Assembly: GCA_019801415.1 (NCBI GenBank)
Contig: JAHVJD010000010.1
Span: 94,712 to 158,711 of the forward strand
Direction: 5' to 3'
DNA length: 64,000 nucleotides
Source: Nocardioides marinus
GTDB taxonomy: Bacteria > Pseudomonadota > Alphaproteobacteria > Rhodobacterales > Rhodobacteraceae
The position numbers were made by a program, and so were the translations under genes. The notes under the pieces were generated by a model. That model saw only the letters and a program-made list of their open reading frames with translations, was not told where the DNA came from and did no database searches. Numbering within the stretch: the stretch's first letter is position 1; every line of letters starts with the position of its first letter. Of this stretch, positions 8,531 to 16,900 are shown piece by piece.

Positions 8531-9409
8531 TCATTCCGCACTCTTCCGACGGTGCTTCTTTTCCTCCACTGGCGCGTCCTTGGGGTCCATGTCGCGCACC
8601 AGCCGCTCCTCGCCGGAGAGGCAGATGAACCGCTGGCCTCGCATCCGGCCGATCAGGGTGAGGCCGACCTCGCGGGCGATCTCCACGCCCCAGGCCGTGA
8701 AACCGGAGCGCGAGGCCAGCACCGGGATGCCCATCATCGCGGTCTTGATCACCATCTCCGACGTCAGCCTGCCGGTTGTATAGAGGATCTTGTCCGCGGG
8801 ATCGGCGCCTTCGGACAGCATCCAGCCGGCGATCTTGTCCACCGCGTTGTGGCGACCAACGTCCTCCATATAGACCAGCGGGCGGTCCTGATGGCACAGC
8901 ACGGTGCCGTGGATCGCCCCTGCCTCGAGGTACAACGAGGGGGTGCGGTTGATCTTGTGCGCCAGCGCGTAAAGCCAGGAGGTGCGGATCTCGGCTTCGG
9001 GCAGGCGCACGTCCTCCAGCCCCTCCATCATGTCGCCGAAGACGGTGCCGACCGCGCAGCCGGAGGTGCGGGTCTTCTTCTTCAGCTTTTCTTCGTGGCT
9101 GGTCTCAACGGCGGTGCGCACCACCACGGTTTCCAGATCCTCGTCATAGTCGACGCGGGTGACCTCATCGCCGTCGCGCAGCATCCGCTGATTGCGCAGA
9201 AACCCCAGCGCCAGGTATTCCGGGTAGTCGCCGATGGTCATGGCGGTGACAATTTCCTGCGAGTTCAGGAAGATGGTCAGTGGGCGCTCCTCAACCACGG
9301 CGATCTCGAGGGCGTCGCCGTTCTGATCGGTGCCGGTGACAGCGCGGGTCAGCCGGGGGTTCGAGACCCCGGGGGCGATCAGATATTCTGACGTGATATC
9401 CATGCTCAC
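8531..9409 (-). CDS. fdhD: Formate dehydrogenase accessory sulfurtransferase FdhD
   Basis: FdhD moves sulfur from a cysteine desulfurase to the bis-MGD cofactor of formate dehydrogenase. Family signatures include the TTGRLTSEMVIK segment, the EDVGRHNAVDK segment and the C-terminal SRSGFTAWGVEIA region. The catalytic loop here reads TSGCAVGT: the first Cys is kept (residue 118) but the second position of the usual CxxC is Gly. I prefer the GTG at 9409, ten bases past an AGGAGG. The ATG at 9403 is sixteen bases away and a TTG at 9418 is too close. No formate dehydrogenase subunit gene is in the window. Confidence 0.93.
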   Translation of the reverse strand: MSMDITSEYLIAPGVSNPRLTRAVTGTDQNGDALEIAVVEERPLTIFLNSQEIVTAMTIGDYPEYLALGFLRNQRMLRDGDEVTRVDYDEDLETVVVRTAVETSHEEKLKKKTRTSGCAVGTVFGDMMEGLEDVRLPEAEIRTSWLYALAHKINRTPSLYLEAGAIHGTVLCHQDRPLVYMEDVGRHNAVDKIAGWMLSEGADPADKILYTTGRLTSEMVIKTAMMGIPVLASRSGFTAWGVEIAREVGLTLIGRMRGQRFICLSGEERLVRDMDPKDAPVEEKKHRRKSAE

Positions 9410-9467
9410 CAATTGCAATCCTCCTGCGTCCGGCGTAGGCCGGATGCAGGCAATCTAGGACGCACAG

Positions 9468-10196
9468 ATGGCAAGCTCCACCACCAAATCTGCCTTTTGG
9501 CAAGGCTTTCGCGACAGCGCGCCGTTTCTCTTCATGGCCTCGCCCTTCGGTTTCCTGTTCGGGGTGCTCGCCGCCGAGGCCGGGTTGATCGTGCCGGAAG
9601 CCTTTGCGTTTTCGCTGGCAGTCTTTGCCGGCGCCGCCCAGTTTACCGCGCTGCAGCTGATGCAGGAGAATGCGCCGCTGCTGATCGTTCTGGTATCGGC
9701 GCTGGCGGTGAACCTGCGGATGGCGATGTATTCCGCCTCGCTGACGCCCTACCTTGGCGATGCGCCCATGTGGCAGCGAGCGCTGGCGGCCTATTTCGTG
9801 GTCGATCAGTCCTATGCGCTGTCGATCGTGAAATTCGAAAACGAGCCGCGGATGACCACCGCGCAGCGCATGGCCTATTTCCTGGGCACCAATGGCATTG
9901 TCACCCCGGCCTGGGTGATTGCGACCGTGGCCGGGGTCATGGCCGGCAGCCGCATCCCCGAGAGCTGGGGCGTGGATTTCGTACTGCCGCTGGCGTTTCT
10001 GACGATGATCGGGCCGATGCTGCGCACCCCGGCGCATATCGTAGCCTGCCTGGTGGCGGTCGCGACATCCCTGCCCGCGGCGATGCTGCCCTACAACCTG
10101 GGTCTGATCGTTGCAGGGATCGCGGGCATGATTGCCGGGGCGCAGGCCGAATTGTGGCTGGAGCGGCAGAAATCGAAGGCGGAGACCGTGAAATGA
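9468..10196 (+). CDS. azlC: AzlC-family branched-chain amino acid exporter, large subunit
   Basis: This 242-residue integral membrane protein has about six to seven hydrophobic helices and the family-typical FRDSAPFLFMASPFGFLFG start and FAGAAQFTAL segment. AzlC with AzlD (YgaZ/YgaH in E. coli) exports branched-chain amino acids across the inner membrane. Length matches the family. The stop codon overlaps the azlD start (ATGA), so both subunits are translationally coupled. The gene diverges from fdhD across a gap of about 60 bp. Confidence 0.93.
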   Translation: MASSTTKSAFWQGFRDSAPFLFMASPFGFLFGVLAAEAGLIVPEAFAFSLAVFAGAAQFTALQLMQENAPLLIVLVSALAVNLRMAMYSASLTPYLGDAPMWQRALAAYFVVDQSYALSIVKFENEPRMTTAQRMAYFLGTNGIVTPAWVIATVAGVMAGSRIPESWGVDFVLPLAFLTMIGPMLRTPAHIVACLVAVATSLPAAMLPYNLGLIVAGIAGMIAGAQAELWLERQKSKAETVK

Positions 10197-10522
10197 GCAG
10201 CATCCCCACCCCGGTCCTTTGGACCGTCATCGCCGGACTGGCGCTTGGCAGCTATGCGCTGCGCTTCGTGTTTCTGGGTTTCATGGGGGGACGCCCGATT
10301 GCGCCCTGGCTGATGCGGCATCTTCGCTATACCGCGGTTGCGGTGCTGCCCGCGCTGGTGGCGCCGCTGGTGGTCTGGCCTGCCCCGACCGACGGCACAC
10401 CGAGCCTGATCCATTTCGCGGCCGCGGCCGCGACCTTCACGGTCGGCTATGTGACCCGCAACGTTCTGTACGCGCTGGCTGCGGGCGGCGTGTCATTGCT
10501 GTTGCTGTATCTCGCCGCATGA
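10193..10522 (+). CDS. azlD: AzlD-family branched-chain amino acid exporter, small subunit
   Basis: A 109-residue protein with four predicted membrane helices, containing the SYALRFVFLGFMGGRP segment and the late VGYVTRNVLYALAAG helix typical of AzlD. It pairs with AzlC to form the exporter. The ATG at 10193 lies within the last codons of azlC in an ATGA overlap, the usual arrangement. It ends 24 bases before the convergent lipoprotein gene. Confidence 0.9.
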   Translation: MSSIPTPVLWTVIAGLALGSYALRFVFLGFMGGRPIAPWLMRHLRYTAVAVLPALVAPLVVWPAPTDGTPSLIHFAAAAATFTVGYVTRNVLYALAAGGVSLLLLYLAA

Positions 10523-10546
10523 CGCGCTGCGCGCCGGGCCGCCCTA

Positions 10547-11173
10547 TCAGTTGACGGTGGCGGCCAGCTCGGCGTTGCTGCGGGCGATCCCGTCCTTGAG
10601 ATCGGCGCTGTCGTCTTCGTAATAACGGGTGGTGCGCACGCCCGGCAAAGTGGCAAACTGCTCCGCCAGTTTTTCCGGATAGAAGGTGCGTTCAACGGCT
10701 TCGAACCCCGGGATCTGCTGCAGGATCGCCGCCGTGGCCTGGGCACAGAAGGCGCCCGGCACCCGACCGTTGGTCACCGCCAGCTGATAGGCCTGCTGGG
10801 CCTGCTCCGGCGTGACCTCAACCTCCTGAACCATCACGTGGAAGGTGCTGCGGGCGTGCGACCCGCGGTAGGCCTTTTCCACCGCCGGGGTGATCCCGTA
10901 AAGCACGTCGTTCCGCTCCGGTACCACCGGGGCATAGAAAGAGCCCGCAGGGTCGAAGATCACCCGCTCGGAGGCATTGATCATCAACGAGGTGTGACCG
11001 CCCCTGCCGGTGCGGTTGTTGATCATCGTGTAAAGAGTGAGCTTGGGCGGGCCGGGGTGGCGATAGGCCACCTGCGCCAGCGTTGCGGCGTCCGCATTGG
11101 GTTGCTGCGGCGCAGCGCAGCCCGCGAGCGCCAGCAGCGCCGCGCCAAGACACAGCAGTTTGCGCATCGGCAC
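10547..11173 (-). CDS. Lipoprotein with papain-like His/Cys arrangement
   Basis: The 208-residue product begins with a lipoprotein signal ending in LALAGC, with the lipidated Cys at residue 19. After the signal a GRGGHTSLMINA segment contains His60 and a nearby FDPAGSF turn with Asp74, and later GAFCAQATAAIL contains Cys143. His before Cys, each in a hydrophobic or helical setting, is the order found in circularly permuted NlpC/P60 (YiiX-like) hydrolases. A peptidoglycan or acyl-transfer role in the envelope is therefore possible but unproven. It is upstream of nothing obviously related and converges on azlD. Confidence 0.65.
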   Translation of the reverse strand: MPMRKLLCLGAALLALAGCAAPQQPNADAATLAQVAYRHPGPPKLTLYTMINNRTGRGGHTSLMINASERVIFDPAGSFYAPVVPERNDVLYGITPAVEKAYRGSHARSTFHVMVQEVEVTPEQAQQAYQLAVTNGRVPGAFCAQATAAILQQIPGFEAVERTFYPEKLAEQFATLPGVRTTRYYEDDSADLKDGIARSNAELAATVN

Positions 11174-11191
11174 CGTCCTTGGATCAGGAGA

Positions 11192-11326
11192 TCAGGTTGC
11201 GAAGATCGCCAGGAACAGCGCGAAGAAGACCAGCGCGATGCAGGAGCGGGTGATGAAAGTCAAAAACCCTGCATAGACCTTTTCCTGAGTGGTGATGTCC
11301 ATGGAGCCGTGCTGATGTTCAGCCAT
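11192..11326 (-). CDS. aa3-type cytochrome c oxidase subunit IV (44 aa)
   Basis: A very short gene read directly from the reverse strand. The product starts MAEHQHGSMDITTQEK, continues VYAGFLTFITRS, then a single hydrophobic helix, and ends LAIFAT. This is the profile of the bacterial aa3 oxidase subunit IV, a one-helix polypeptide found with Paracoccus and Rhodobacter oxidases. An ATG at 11326 and a TGA at 11192-11194 bound the frame. It lies between two unrelated genes, away from the catalytic subunits, as is common for this peptide in the family. Confidence 0.85.
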   Translation of the reverse strand: MAEHQHGSMDITTQEKVYAGFLTFITRSCIALVFFALFLAIFAT

Positions 11327-11533
11327 GTGCGTATCCCTCAAAATTCGCGTGCGTTTTGCCGCTGATTACTGGATTTGGCCCGGGCTGTCACCACGTCATT
11401 CCGGCGCAGCTGCCACAAATCGCCGCCACGGCACGAGCTGACAGGGGCCAGTGGGCCACAATTGCCACCGAACAGCGTCGAGCTGGCCGTTGCGGCCAGC
11501 CCTGCCGCCGCGTTGGTGCGAATCGGACGCGCC

Positions 11534-11986
11534 TCAGACCGCGTCCAGATCGGACGCCAGCCGGAAGCCGATCCGGTTTGCCGGTTCCGCCTGCCGCAGC
11601 TTGGGCACCGCGCGCAGCATGACGTTGAGCTGGCTGACATGCTGCACCAGCTGTGTCTTGGTGCCGTTGGCCTCGCTGCCGTAGAAGGTGATGATGTCGG
11701 GATCGAAATAGCCGATGCCCTCGATCCGCAGCACGCCCGCGTCGCCACCGGCAAAGCCCATGGCCACTTCGTGTTCGCTGTCCAGCTGCTTCTCGAAATT
11801 CTGGATGTAGAGGATCAGCCGTTCATACGCCCAGCGCGACGCGCTTTTGGTGGCATCCGGCTGCTGCAGGCGTTCCGGCACCTTGGTCAGCCCGGCGCAG
11901 GCCTCGGGATCGGCATGGACCTCGTGCACGCAGGGCAGGATCGCGGCCTCGGCCGCCTCGGCGCTGGTTGAAATTTCGTTGTCCAT
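11534..11986 (-). CDS. Conserved hypothetical protein (DUF6173-like)
   Basis: A 150-residue soluble protein with a conserved-looking core: WAYERLILYIQNFEKQL, then EHEVAMGFAGGDAGVLRIEG, GYFDPDIITFYG, and a C-terminal QLNVMLRAVPKL segment. From memory this resembles DUF6173 proteins of Rhodobacteraceae, but I cannot confirm it. No catalytic motif or signal peptide is visible. The start at 11986 is the ATG that precedes the conserved core. A longer in-frame extension upstream overlaps the neighbouring MBL gene region and is Arg-rich shadow sequence. Function unknown. Confidence 0.75.
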   Translation of the reverse strand: MDNEISTSAEAAEAAILPCVHEVHADPEACAGLTKVPERLQQPDATKSASRWAYERLILYIQNFEKQLDSEHEVAMGFAGGDAGVLRIEGIGYFDPDIITFYGSEANGTKTQLVQHVSQLNVMLRAVPKLRQAEPANRIGFRLASDLDAV

Positions 11987-12021
11987 GCTTCCCCCCGATG
12001 GTGATGTCGCCCGAAGGTGCG

Positions 12022-13068
12022 TTACCCCCGGTTCTGGTAGAGCCAGGCGCCGTCCTCGCGTTTCCAGCGGGTCACCTGACCAATGTGGTACAGGTGATTT
12101 ACATGGGCCACCGACTCGACCAGTGCAAGGCCGTATTCCCCTTCGCCAATCGTGCGCTTGAACAGAACGGAGAAGCAATCCGCAGCGGTGCGGGGCTGGT
12201 TCAGATGCTCGCGCAGCCGTTCCAACGCGCCGTGGTGGTTGCCGATCAGCTGCTGCATCCGGAGCGGCAGGCGTGAGAACGGCAGCTTGTGCCCGCCCAG
12301 CGCCAGGTGCTCGGGGCGCGCCAGCGGTGCCAGCCGCTCGCAGGCCTCCAGCCACTCGCCCAGCGGGTCGGCCATCGGCTCGGTGGCATAGACGCCGATG
12401 TTGGGGCTGATGGTCGACAGGATCTGGTCGCCGGTCAGCACCAGGTTGTCATCGCGGCTCCAGAACGTGGCATGTTCAGGCGCGTGGCCGTTGCCGATAT
12501 GCACGTCCCAGTCGCGTCCGCCCATGCGGATCACATCATCCTGCCGGATGCGGGTAAAGCCCAGCGGCATGGGATGCACGGTGTCGGCGAAATTGAAGGG
12601 GCGCTCAGCCGCGCGCTTGTCGTAGAACGCGCGGTCCATGCCCGCACTGCGATAGAAGGCGAGTGTTTCCTCCGGCCAGACGTCCTGCACATCCAGCGTC
12701 AGCATGCGGGCAAACAGCCAGGCGGTGCGGGTGGTGACCAGCTCGGCCCCGTGCGCGCGCTGGAACCAGCCCGCGAGGCCGATGTGATCGGGATGGTGAT
12801 GGGTCACCACCACCCGGCGCACCGGCTTGCCGCCCAGCGGGCCGGTCATGAGCCGTTCCCAGATCGCGCGGCTGCGGCGGCTGTTCATGCCGGTATCAAT
12901 CACCGTCCAACCGTCGCCGTCATCGAGCGCATAGACGTTGACGTGATCGAGCTTCATCGGCAGCGGCAGGCGCATCCACAGCACACCTTCGGCCACCTCG
13001 ATCGCCTCCCCCTCGGCCGGAGGGTCCTGCCAGGGGGTGCGCGGGGCGACGTCGGGAACGCTGGTCAT
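12022..13068 (-). CDS. MBL-fold metallohydrolase
   Basis: The 348-residue product has the metallo-beta-lactamase signature HHHPDHIG with HxHxDH at residues 90-95, an earlier VIDTG strand, and later metal ligands in GHAPEHATF and TGDQIL. These bind two metal ions used in hydrolysis. The C-terminal 110 residues form a helical accessory domain ending in a winged-helix-like segment (HVNHLYHIGQVTRWKRE), as in many MBL hydrolases acting on thioesters or lactones. It starts five bases after the acyl-CoA dehydrogenase stop, so the two form an operon. A thioester-related substrate is an inference from that pairing. Confidence 0.88.
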   Translation of the reverse strand: MTSVPDVAPRTPWQDPPAEGEAIEVAEGVLWMRLPLPMKLDHVNVYALDDGDGWTVIDTGMNSRRSRAIWERLMTGPLGGKPVRRVVVTHHHPDHIGLAGWFQRAHGAELVTTRTAWLFARMLTLDVQDVWPEETLAFYRSAGMDRAFYDKRAAERPFNFADTVHPMPLGFTRIRQDDVIRMGGRDWDVHIGNGHAPEHATFWSRDDNLVLTGDQILSTISPNIGVYATEPMADPLGEWLEACERLAPLARPEHLALGGHKLPFSRLPLRMQQLIGNHHGALERLREHLNQPRTAADCFSVLFKRTIGEGEYGLALVESVAHVNHLYHIGQVTRWKREDGAWLYQNRG

Positions 13069-13073
13069 CGGGC

Positions 13074-14777
13074 TTACCCTGCCAGCTCGTCCAGGCTCAG
13101 AGCAAAGGCCCCTTCCGCCCCGGCCTGCGCATGGGCCAGCAGGCCAGCATGTTCGGGCAGTATCCGGTTGATGTAGAAGCGCGCCAGTTTCTCGCGCGCG
13201 CCGCCCGGATCGGCCATCGCGGCCGCAAGGTGGTAGTGACCGCCCAGAACCCGAGCAAAGGCCTTGAGAAACGGCACCGCTCCGGCAAACCGGTCCTGCA
13301 GGTCTTGCTGGGCCACCAGCCATTCGGTGGCCTCGCGCAGGGATTCGCAGGCCTGCCAGACAGCTTCGGCCATGTTGGGATGGCTGGCGCGGGCGCGTTC
13401 GGCCTGCTCTTCGATCTCCTCGATCAGGGCAAAGGCGGCCTCGCCCCCGTCCATCATCTTGCGCGCCACGAGGTCCATTGCCTGGATGCCGTTGGTGCCT
13501 TCGTAGATCGCCGTCACCCGCACATCACGGTAGAACTGCGCAGCGCCGGTTTCCTCGATGAAGCCCATGCCGCCATGCACCTGCACCCCGGTTTCCGCCA
13601 CCCGGATGCCGGTGTCAGTGCCAAAGGCCTTGGCGATCGGCGTGAGGAAAGCGGCCCGCGCGGCCCAGCCCGCGTCCCCGGTGGCCGTCTGCATGTCGAT
13701 GGCCTGCGCACAGGCCAGCAGGATGGCCCGCGCCGCGAACAGATCCGCCTTCATCTCCATCAACATGCGGCGCACATCGGCGTGGTCGGCAATGACGCCG
13801 CTGGCGGATTTGCCCTGTTTGCGCTCCAGCGCATAGGCCAGCGCCTGCTGGTAGGCCCCTTCGCCCGCGCCAACGCCCTGGCCGCCGACCCCCAGCCGCG
13901 CGTTGTTCATCATGGTGAACATCGCCGCCATGCCGCCGTGCTCCTTGCCGACCAGCCAGCCGGTGGCGCCGTCATATTGCATCACGCAGGTGGGCGAGCC
14001 GTGCAGGCCCATCTTGTGTTCCAGGCTGACCACCTTCAGATCGTTGGCCTTGCCCGGATTGCCGTCAGCATCGGGCAGGTATTTCGGCACCAGGAACAGC
14101 GAGATGCCCTTGGTCCCCGGCACGCCGTCGGGCAGCCGCGCCAGCACCAGGTGGCAGACGTTCTCGCAGAAATCATTGTCACCCCAGGAGATGAAGATCT
14201 TCTGCCCCGTCACCGCGTAGGTGCCATCGCCATTCGCCACCGCCTTGGAGCTGAGCGCGCCAACGTCGGAACCGGCCTGCGGCTCGGTCAGGTTCATGGT
14301 GCCTGACCATTCGCCCGAAATCAGCTTGGGCAGGTACAGTTCCTTCAGCGCATCCGAGGCGTGGTGCTCCAGCGCCTCGATCTGGCCCTGGCTCATCAGC
14401 GGAGCGAGCTGCAACGACAGGCAGGCGCCCGCCATCATCTCGTTCACCGCGGTCGCCAGGGTCAGCGGCAGCCCCATGCCGCCATATTCCTCTGGCGCGC
14501 TGATGCCGATCCAGCCCCCTTCGGCAATCGCCTTGTAGCCCTCGGCAAAACCGGGAGAGGTCCGCAGCACCCCGTTTTCCAGGCGGGCCGGCGTCAGATC
14601 CCCGTCGCGCTGCAACGGAGCCATCACGCCGTCACACATCTTGCCGGCCTCGGTCAGGATGGCGCTGACGACATCCGCAGTTGCATCGGCAAAGCGGTCG
14701 GTCGCGGCGATCCGGTCGTAGCCGGCAACATGTTTCAGCAGAAATTCATACTCGGCAACGGGGGAACGGAAGGTCAT
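13074..14777 (-). CDS. Acyl-CoA dehydrogenase, DmdC-like long type
   Basis: This 567-residue flavoenzyme has the acyl-CoA dehydrogenase middle domain (MNLTEPQAGSDVGAL, then ISWGDND), the HGGMGFIEE segment and the C-terminal AIYEGTNGIQAMDL motif whose Glu is the usual catalytic base. The extra C-terminal helical region makes it longer than mitochondrial-type enzymes. It matches the size and style of the DmdC family that oxidises 3-methylmercaptopropionyl-CoA in roseobacters. Several paralogs of that family act on other acyl-CoAs, so the substrate is uncertain. The ATG at 14777 precedes the conserved SPVAEYEFLL start. It is followed by the MBL hydrolase gene. Confidence 0.9.
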   Translation of the reverse strand: MTFRSPVAEYEFLLKHVAGYDRIAATDRFADATADVVSAILTEAGKMCDGVMAPLQRDGDLTPARLENGVLRTSPGFAEGYKAIAEGGWIGISAPEEYGGMGLPLTLATAVNEMMAGACLSLQLAPLMSQGQIEALEHHASDALKELYLPKLISGEWSGTMNLTEPQAGSDVGALSSKAVANGDGTYAVTGQKIFISWGDNDFCENVCHLVLARLPDGVPGTKGISLFLVPKYLPDADGNPGKANDLKVVSLEHKMGLHGSPTCVMQYDGATGWLVGKEHGGMAAMFTMMNNARLGVGGQGVGAGEGAYQQALAYALERKQGKSASGVIADHADVRRMLMEMKADLFAARAILLACAQAIDMQTATGDAGWAARAAFLTPIAKAFGTDTGIRVAETGVQVHGGMGFIEETGAAQFYRDVRVTAIYEGTNGIQAMDLVARKMMDGGEAAFALIEEIEEQAERARASHPNMAEAVWQACESLREATEWLVAQQDLQDRFAGAVPFLKAFARVLGGHYHLAAAMADPGGAREKLARFYINRILPEHAGLLAHAQAGAEGAFALSLDELAG

Positions 14778-14918
14778 GGCGCATCCTTTGGTGGTCTGGA
14801 CGGGTCGTTTGCATCGGGCGGTCTTGGCATCCCCGAGCCGGCCCATTAAGGTCTGGGGCTTGATCGATTACCTACCCGCCCCCCCGTTTCAAGCAACCAA
14901 AACGCCGCGTCACACGCA

Positions 14919-15881
14919 ATGCCCCAGTTGAGCACCGAAATTCTTGCCGCCGACGGCCCCGGCTTCGCCCGCGCAACCGAGCTGCTGCGCCAGGGCGCGC
15001 TGGTCGCCTTCCCCACCGAAACGGTCTATGGGCTCGGCGCGGATGCGCGGCAGGGGCAGGCCGTGGCCGCGATCTATGAGGCCAAGGGGCGTCCCAGCTT
15101 CAACCCGCTGATCGCCCATGTGCATTCTGCCGAGGCCGCGCGGCGCTACGTGCAATGGAATGACGCTGCGGAACGGCTGGCGCAGGCCTTCTGGCCGGGG
15201 CCGCTGACATTGGTTCTGCCGCTGCGCGACGGGCACGGGATTTCTCCGCTGGTGACAGCAGGACTGGAAACGCTGGGGCTGCGCGTGCCTGCGCATCCGG
15301 CTGGTCAGGCCCTGTTGCAGGCACTGGACGGGCCGGTTGCGGCGCCTTCGGCCAATCCCTCGGGCCGGATCAGCCCGACCACCGCGGCGCATGTTGCCGG
15401 AGGACTGGGCGGCCGCATCGCCGCCATCCTCGATGACGGTGCCTGCGGCGTCGGGCTGGAATCCACCATCATCGGCCTCGCCGGGCCAGAGCCGATGCTG
15501 TTGCGGCCCGGCGGGCTGGCGGCGGAGGAGATCGAAGCGGTGCTGGGCCGGAAACTGGTGATGCGCAACGTTCACGACCCGCTGACTGCGCCGGGTCAGC
15601 TGCTGTCGCATTACGCCCCCGGTGCCTCGGTGCGCCTGAACGCCAGCACCGCTGCCCCGGGCGAGCTGTTTCTGGGCTTCGGCCCCATGGGCAATGCGCA
15701 GACCTGTGACCTCAACCTGTCGGAAACCGGTGATCTGGCCGAGGCCGCGGCCAACCTGTTCGGCCATCTGCACCGGCTGGACGCGCTGGGACAGCCCATC
15801 GCGGTGGCACCGATCCCGGATCATGGACTGGGCGCGGCCATCAACGACCGCCTGCGCCGTGCTGCCGCACCACGAGACTGA
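14919..15881 (+). CDS. tsaC: L-threonylcarbamoyladenylate synthase (Sua5/TsaC)
   Basis: This enzyme makes threonylcarbamoyl-AMP from threonine, bicarbonate and ATP for the t6A37 modification of ANN-decoding tRNAs. The YrdC-like domain (about residues 1-200) has the TETVYGLGADA strand and the KGRPSFNPL motif with the conserved Lys-Arg and Ser-Asn residues, and later APSANPSGRISPT. A C-terminal extension of about 100 residues (from LLSHYAPG onward) makes it the longer Sua5 type rather than the short TsaC type. It diverges from the acyl-CoA dehydrogenase gene. Confidence 0.95.
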   Translation: MPQLSTEILAADGPGFARATELLRQGALVAFPTETVYGLGADARQGQAVAAIYEAKGRPSFNPLIAHVHSAEAARRYVQWNDAAERLAQAFWPGPLTLVLPLRDGHGISPLVTAGLETLGLRVPAHPAGQALLQALDGPVAAPSANPSGRISPTTAAHVAGGLGGRIAAILDDGACGVGLESTIIGLAGPEPMLLRPGGLAAEEIEAVLGRKLVMRNVHDPLTAPGQLLSHYAPGASVRLNASTAAPGELFLGFGPMGNAQTCDLNLSETGDLAEAAANLFGHLHRLDALGQPIAVAPIPDHGLGAAINDRLRRAAAPRD

Positions 15882-16013
15882 ATAGACGGCGCGCAGGCGC
15901 GACTGGATCCCGGTAGCCGCGTTCATTGGCGGTGGCCACAGACCAGGACAACAGGCGAAACCGCCGCCTGCCCGCTCTCAATTCACTCGGACCCTCTCGG
16001 ACTGGGGCGGGAG

Positions 16014-16078
16014 CGCCGTGCGTAGCACGGCGCCGGGCCCAACCTTTGCCCGGTCATCCCTGATGACTGGTTCAAAGG
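16014..16078. repeat. GC-rich hairpin element, GCCCAAC type (copy 2) plus second stem
   Basis: CGCCGTGC-GTA-GCACGGCG (16014-16032) is followed by CCGGGCCCAAC, the shared tail of this element family. Immediately after comes a second long dyad: CCTTTG (16043-16048) with CAAAGG (16073-16078), enclosing CCGGTCATC / GATGACTGG. It lies between the convergent ends of tsaC and yqgE. The rest of the 293-base gap shows no gene. Confidence 0.6.
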
Positions 16079-16174
16079 GCGGGAGCCCATGTTTCTGTCG
16101 GGGTCCGGTCCATAAACCGGGCCAATCGGCGTTTTGGGGGAAGGAGGCTCCGGATGCGGCTGCGGATACCTCGG

Positions 16175-16732
16175 TCAGGCGTGACCTGCGCTGGCCGACA
16201 GGTTCAGCGGATCAACGCCCAGCGTCTTCAGCGCCGCGCCCCATTTACTGTCATCCGCCAGGGTAAAGACCAGCTCGGGGCTCGCGTCGGCCGTCAGCCA
16301 GCCATTCATGGCGATTTCCGACTCCAGCTGTCCCGGTCCCCAGCCGGCGTATCCCAACAAGACCAGAAGGTCGCGCGGTCCCTTGCCCTGGGCGATATCT
16401 TCCAGCACGTCCAGCGTCGCGGTCATCGAGAAGCCGCCAGACACCTTCAGCGAGCTGACGTCTGATTCGTAATCCGGCGAGTGCAGCACGAAGCCGCGCT
16501 GGGTTTCGACCGGACCACCAAAGCGCACCGGCAGCGTGGCGGCAGAGCTGGCCTCGCCCCCCATCTCGAGCTGTTCCAGCAGATCGCCCAACACCACACC
16601 ATCGGCCGGCTTGTTGACGATCAGCCCCATGGCGCCTTCTTCCCCATGCGAGCACAGGAAGATCACCGAATGTTCGAACCGGGGGTCGCCAATTCCGGGC
16701 ATTGCAATCAAGAGCTTGCCAGTAAGATCCAT
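16175..16732 (-). CDS. yqgE: YqgE/AlgH family protein
   Basis: The 185-residue protein has the conserved start [22 protein letters not shown], then [25 protein letters not shown] and the C-terminal [14 protein letters not shown] segment that define the YqgE/AlgH family. The biochemical function of the family is not established. It is widely conserved in Proteobacteria and was linked genetically to alginate regulation in Pseudomonas. The ATG at 16732 places the conserved LTGK segment at residue 3. In-frame sequence upstream is low quality and Arg/Cys-rich, so a longer start is unlikely. Confidence 0.92.
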   Translation of the reverse strand: MDLTGKLLIAMPGIGDPRFEHSVIFLCSHGEEGAMGLIVNKPADGVVLGDLLEQLEMGGEASSAATLPVRFGGPVETQRGFVLHSPDYESDVSSLKVSGGFSMTATLDVLEDIAQGKGPRDLLVLLGYAGWGPGQLESEIAMNGWLTADASPELVFTLADDSKWGAALKTLGVDPLNLSASAGHA

Positions 16733-16900
16733 GACCGTCCATCTTTCTGCTGCGTTCTCCCACCATGCCGCCCAGCCCGCCGGCACGCAAGGGGCGCATC
16801 GGCGCGCGGCCGCCAACTCTCCGGCAAAATTGCCGCAAACACAGCACGATGACTGCAACGTGACTTGGCAAACCCCGCCGCGCGGCGCATGTATCCGGGC

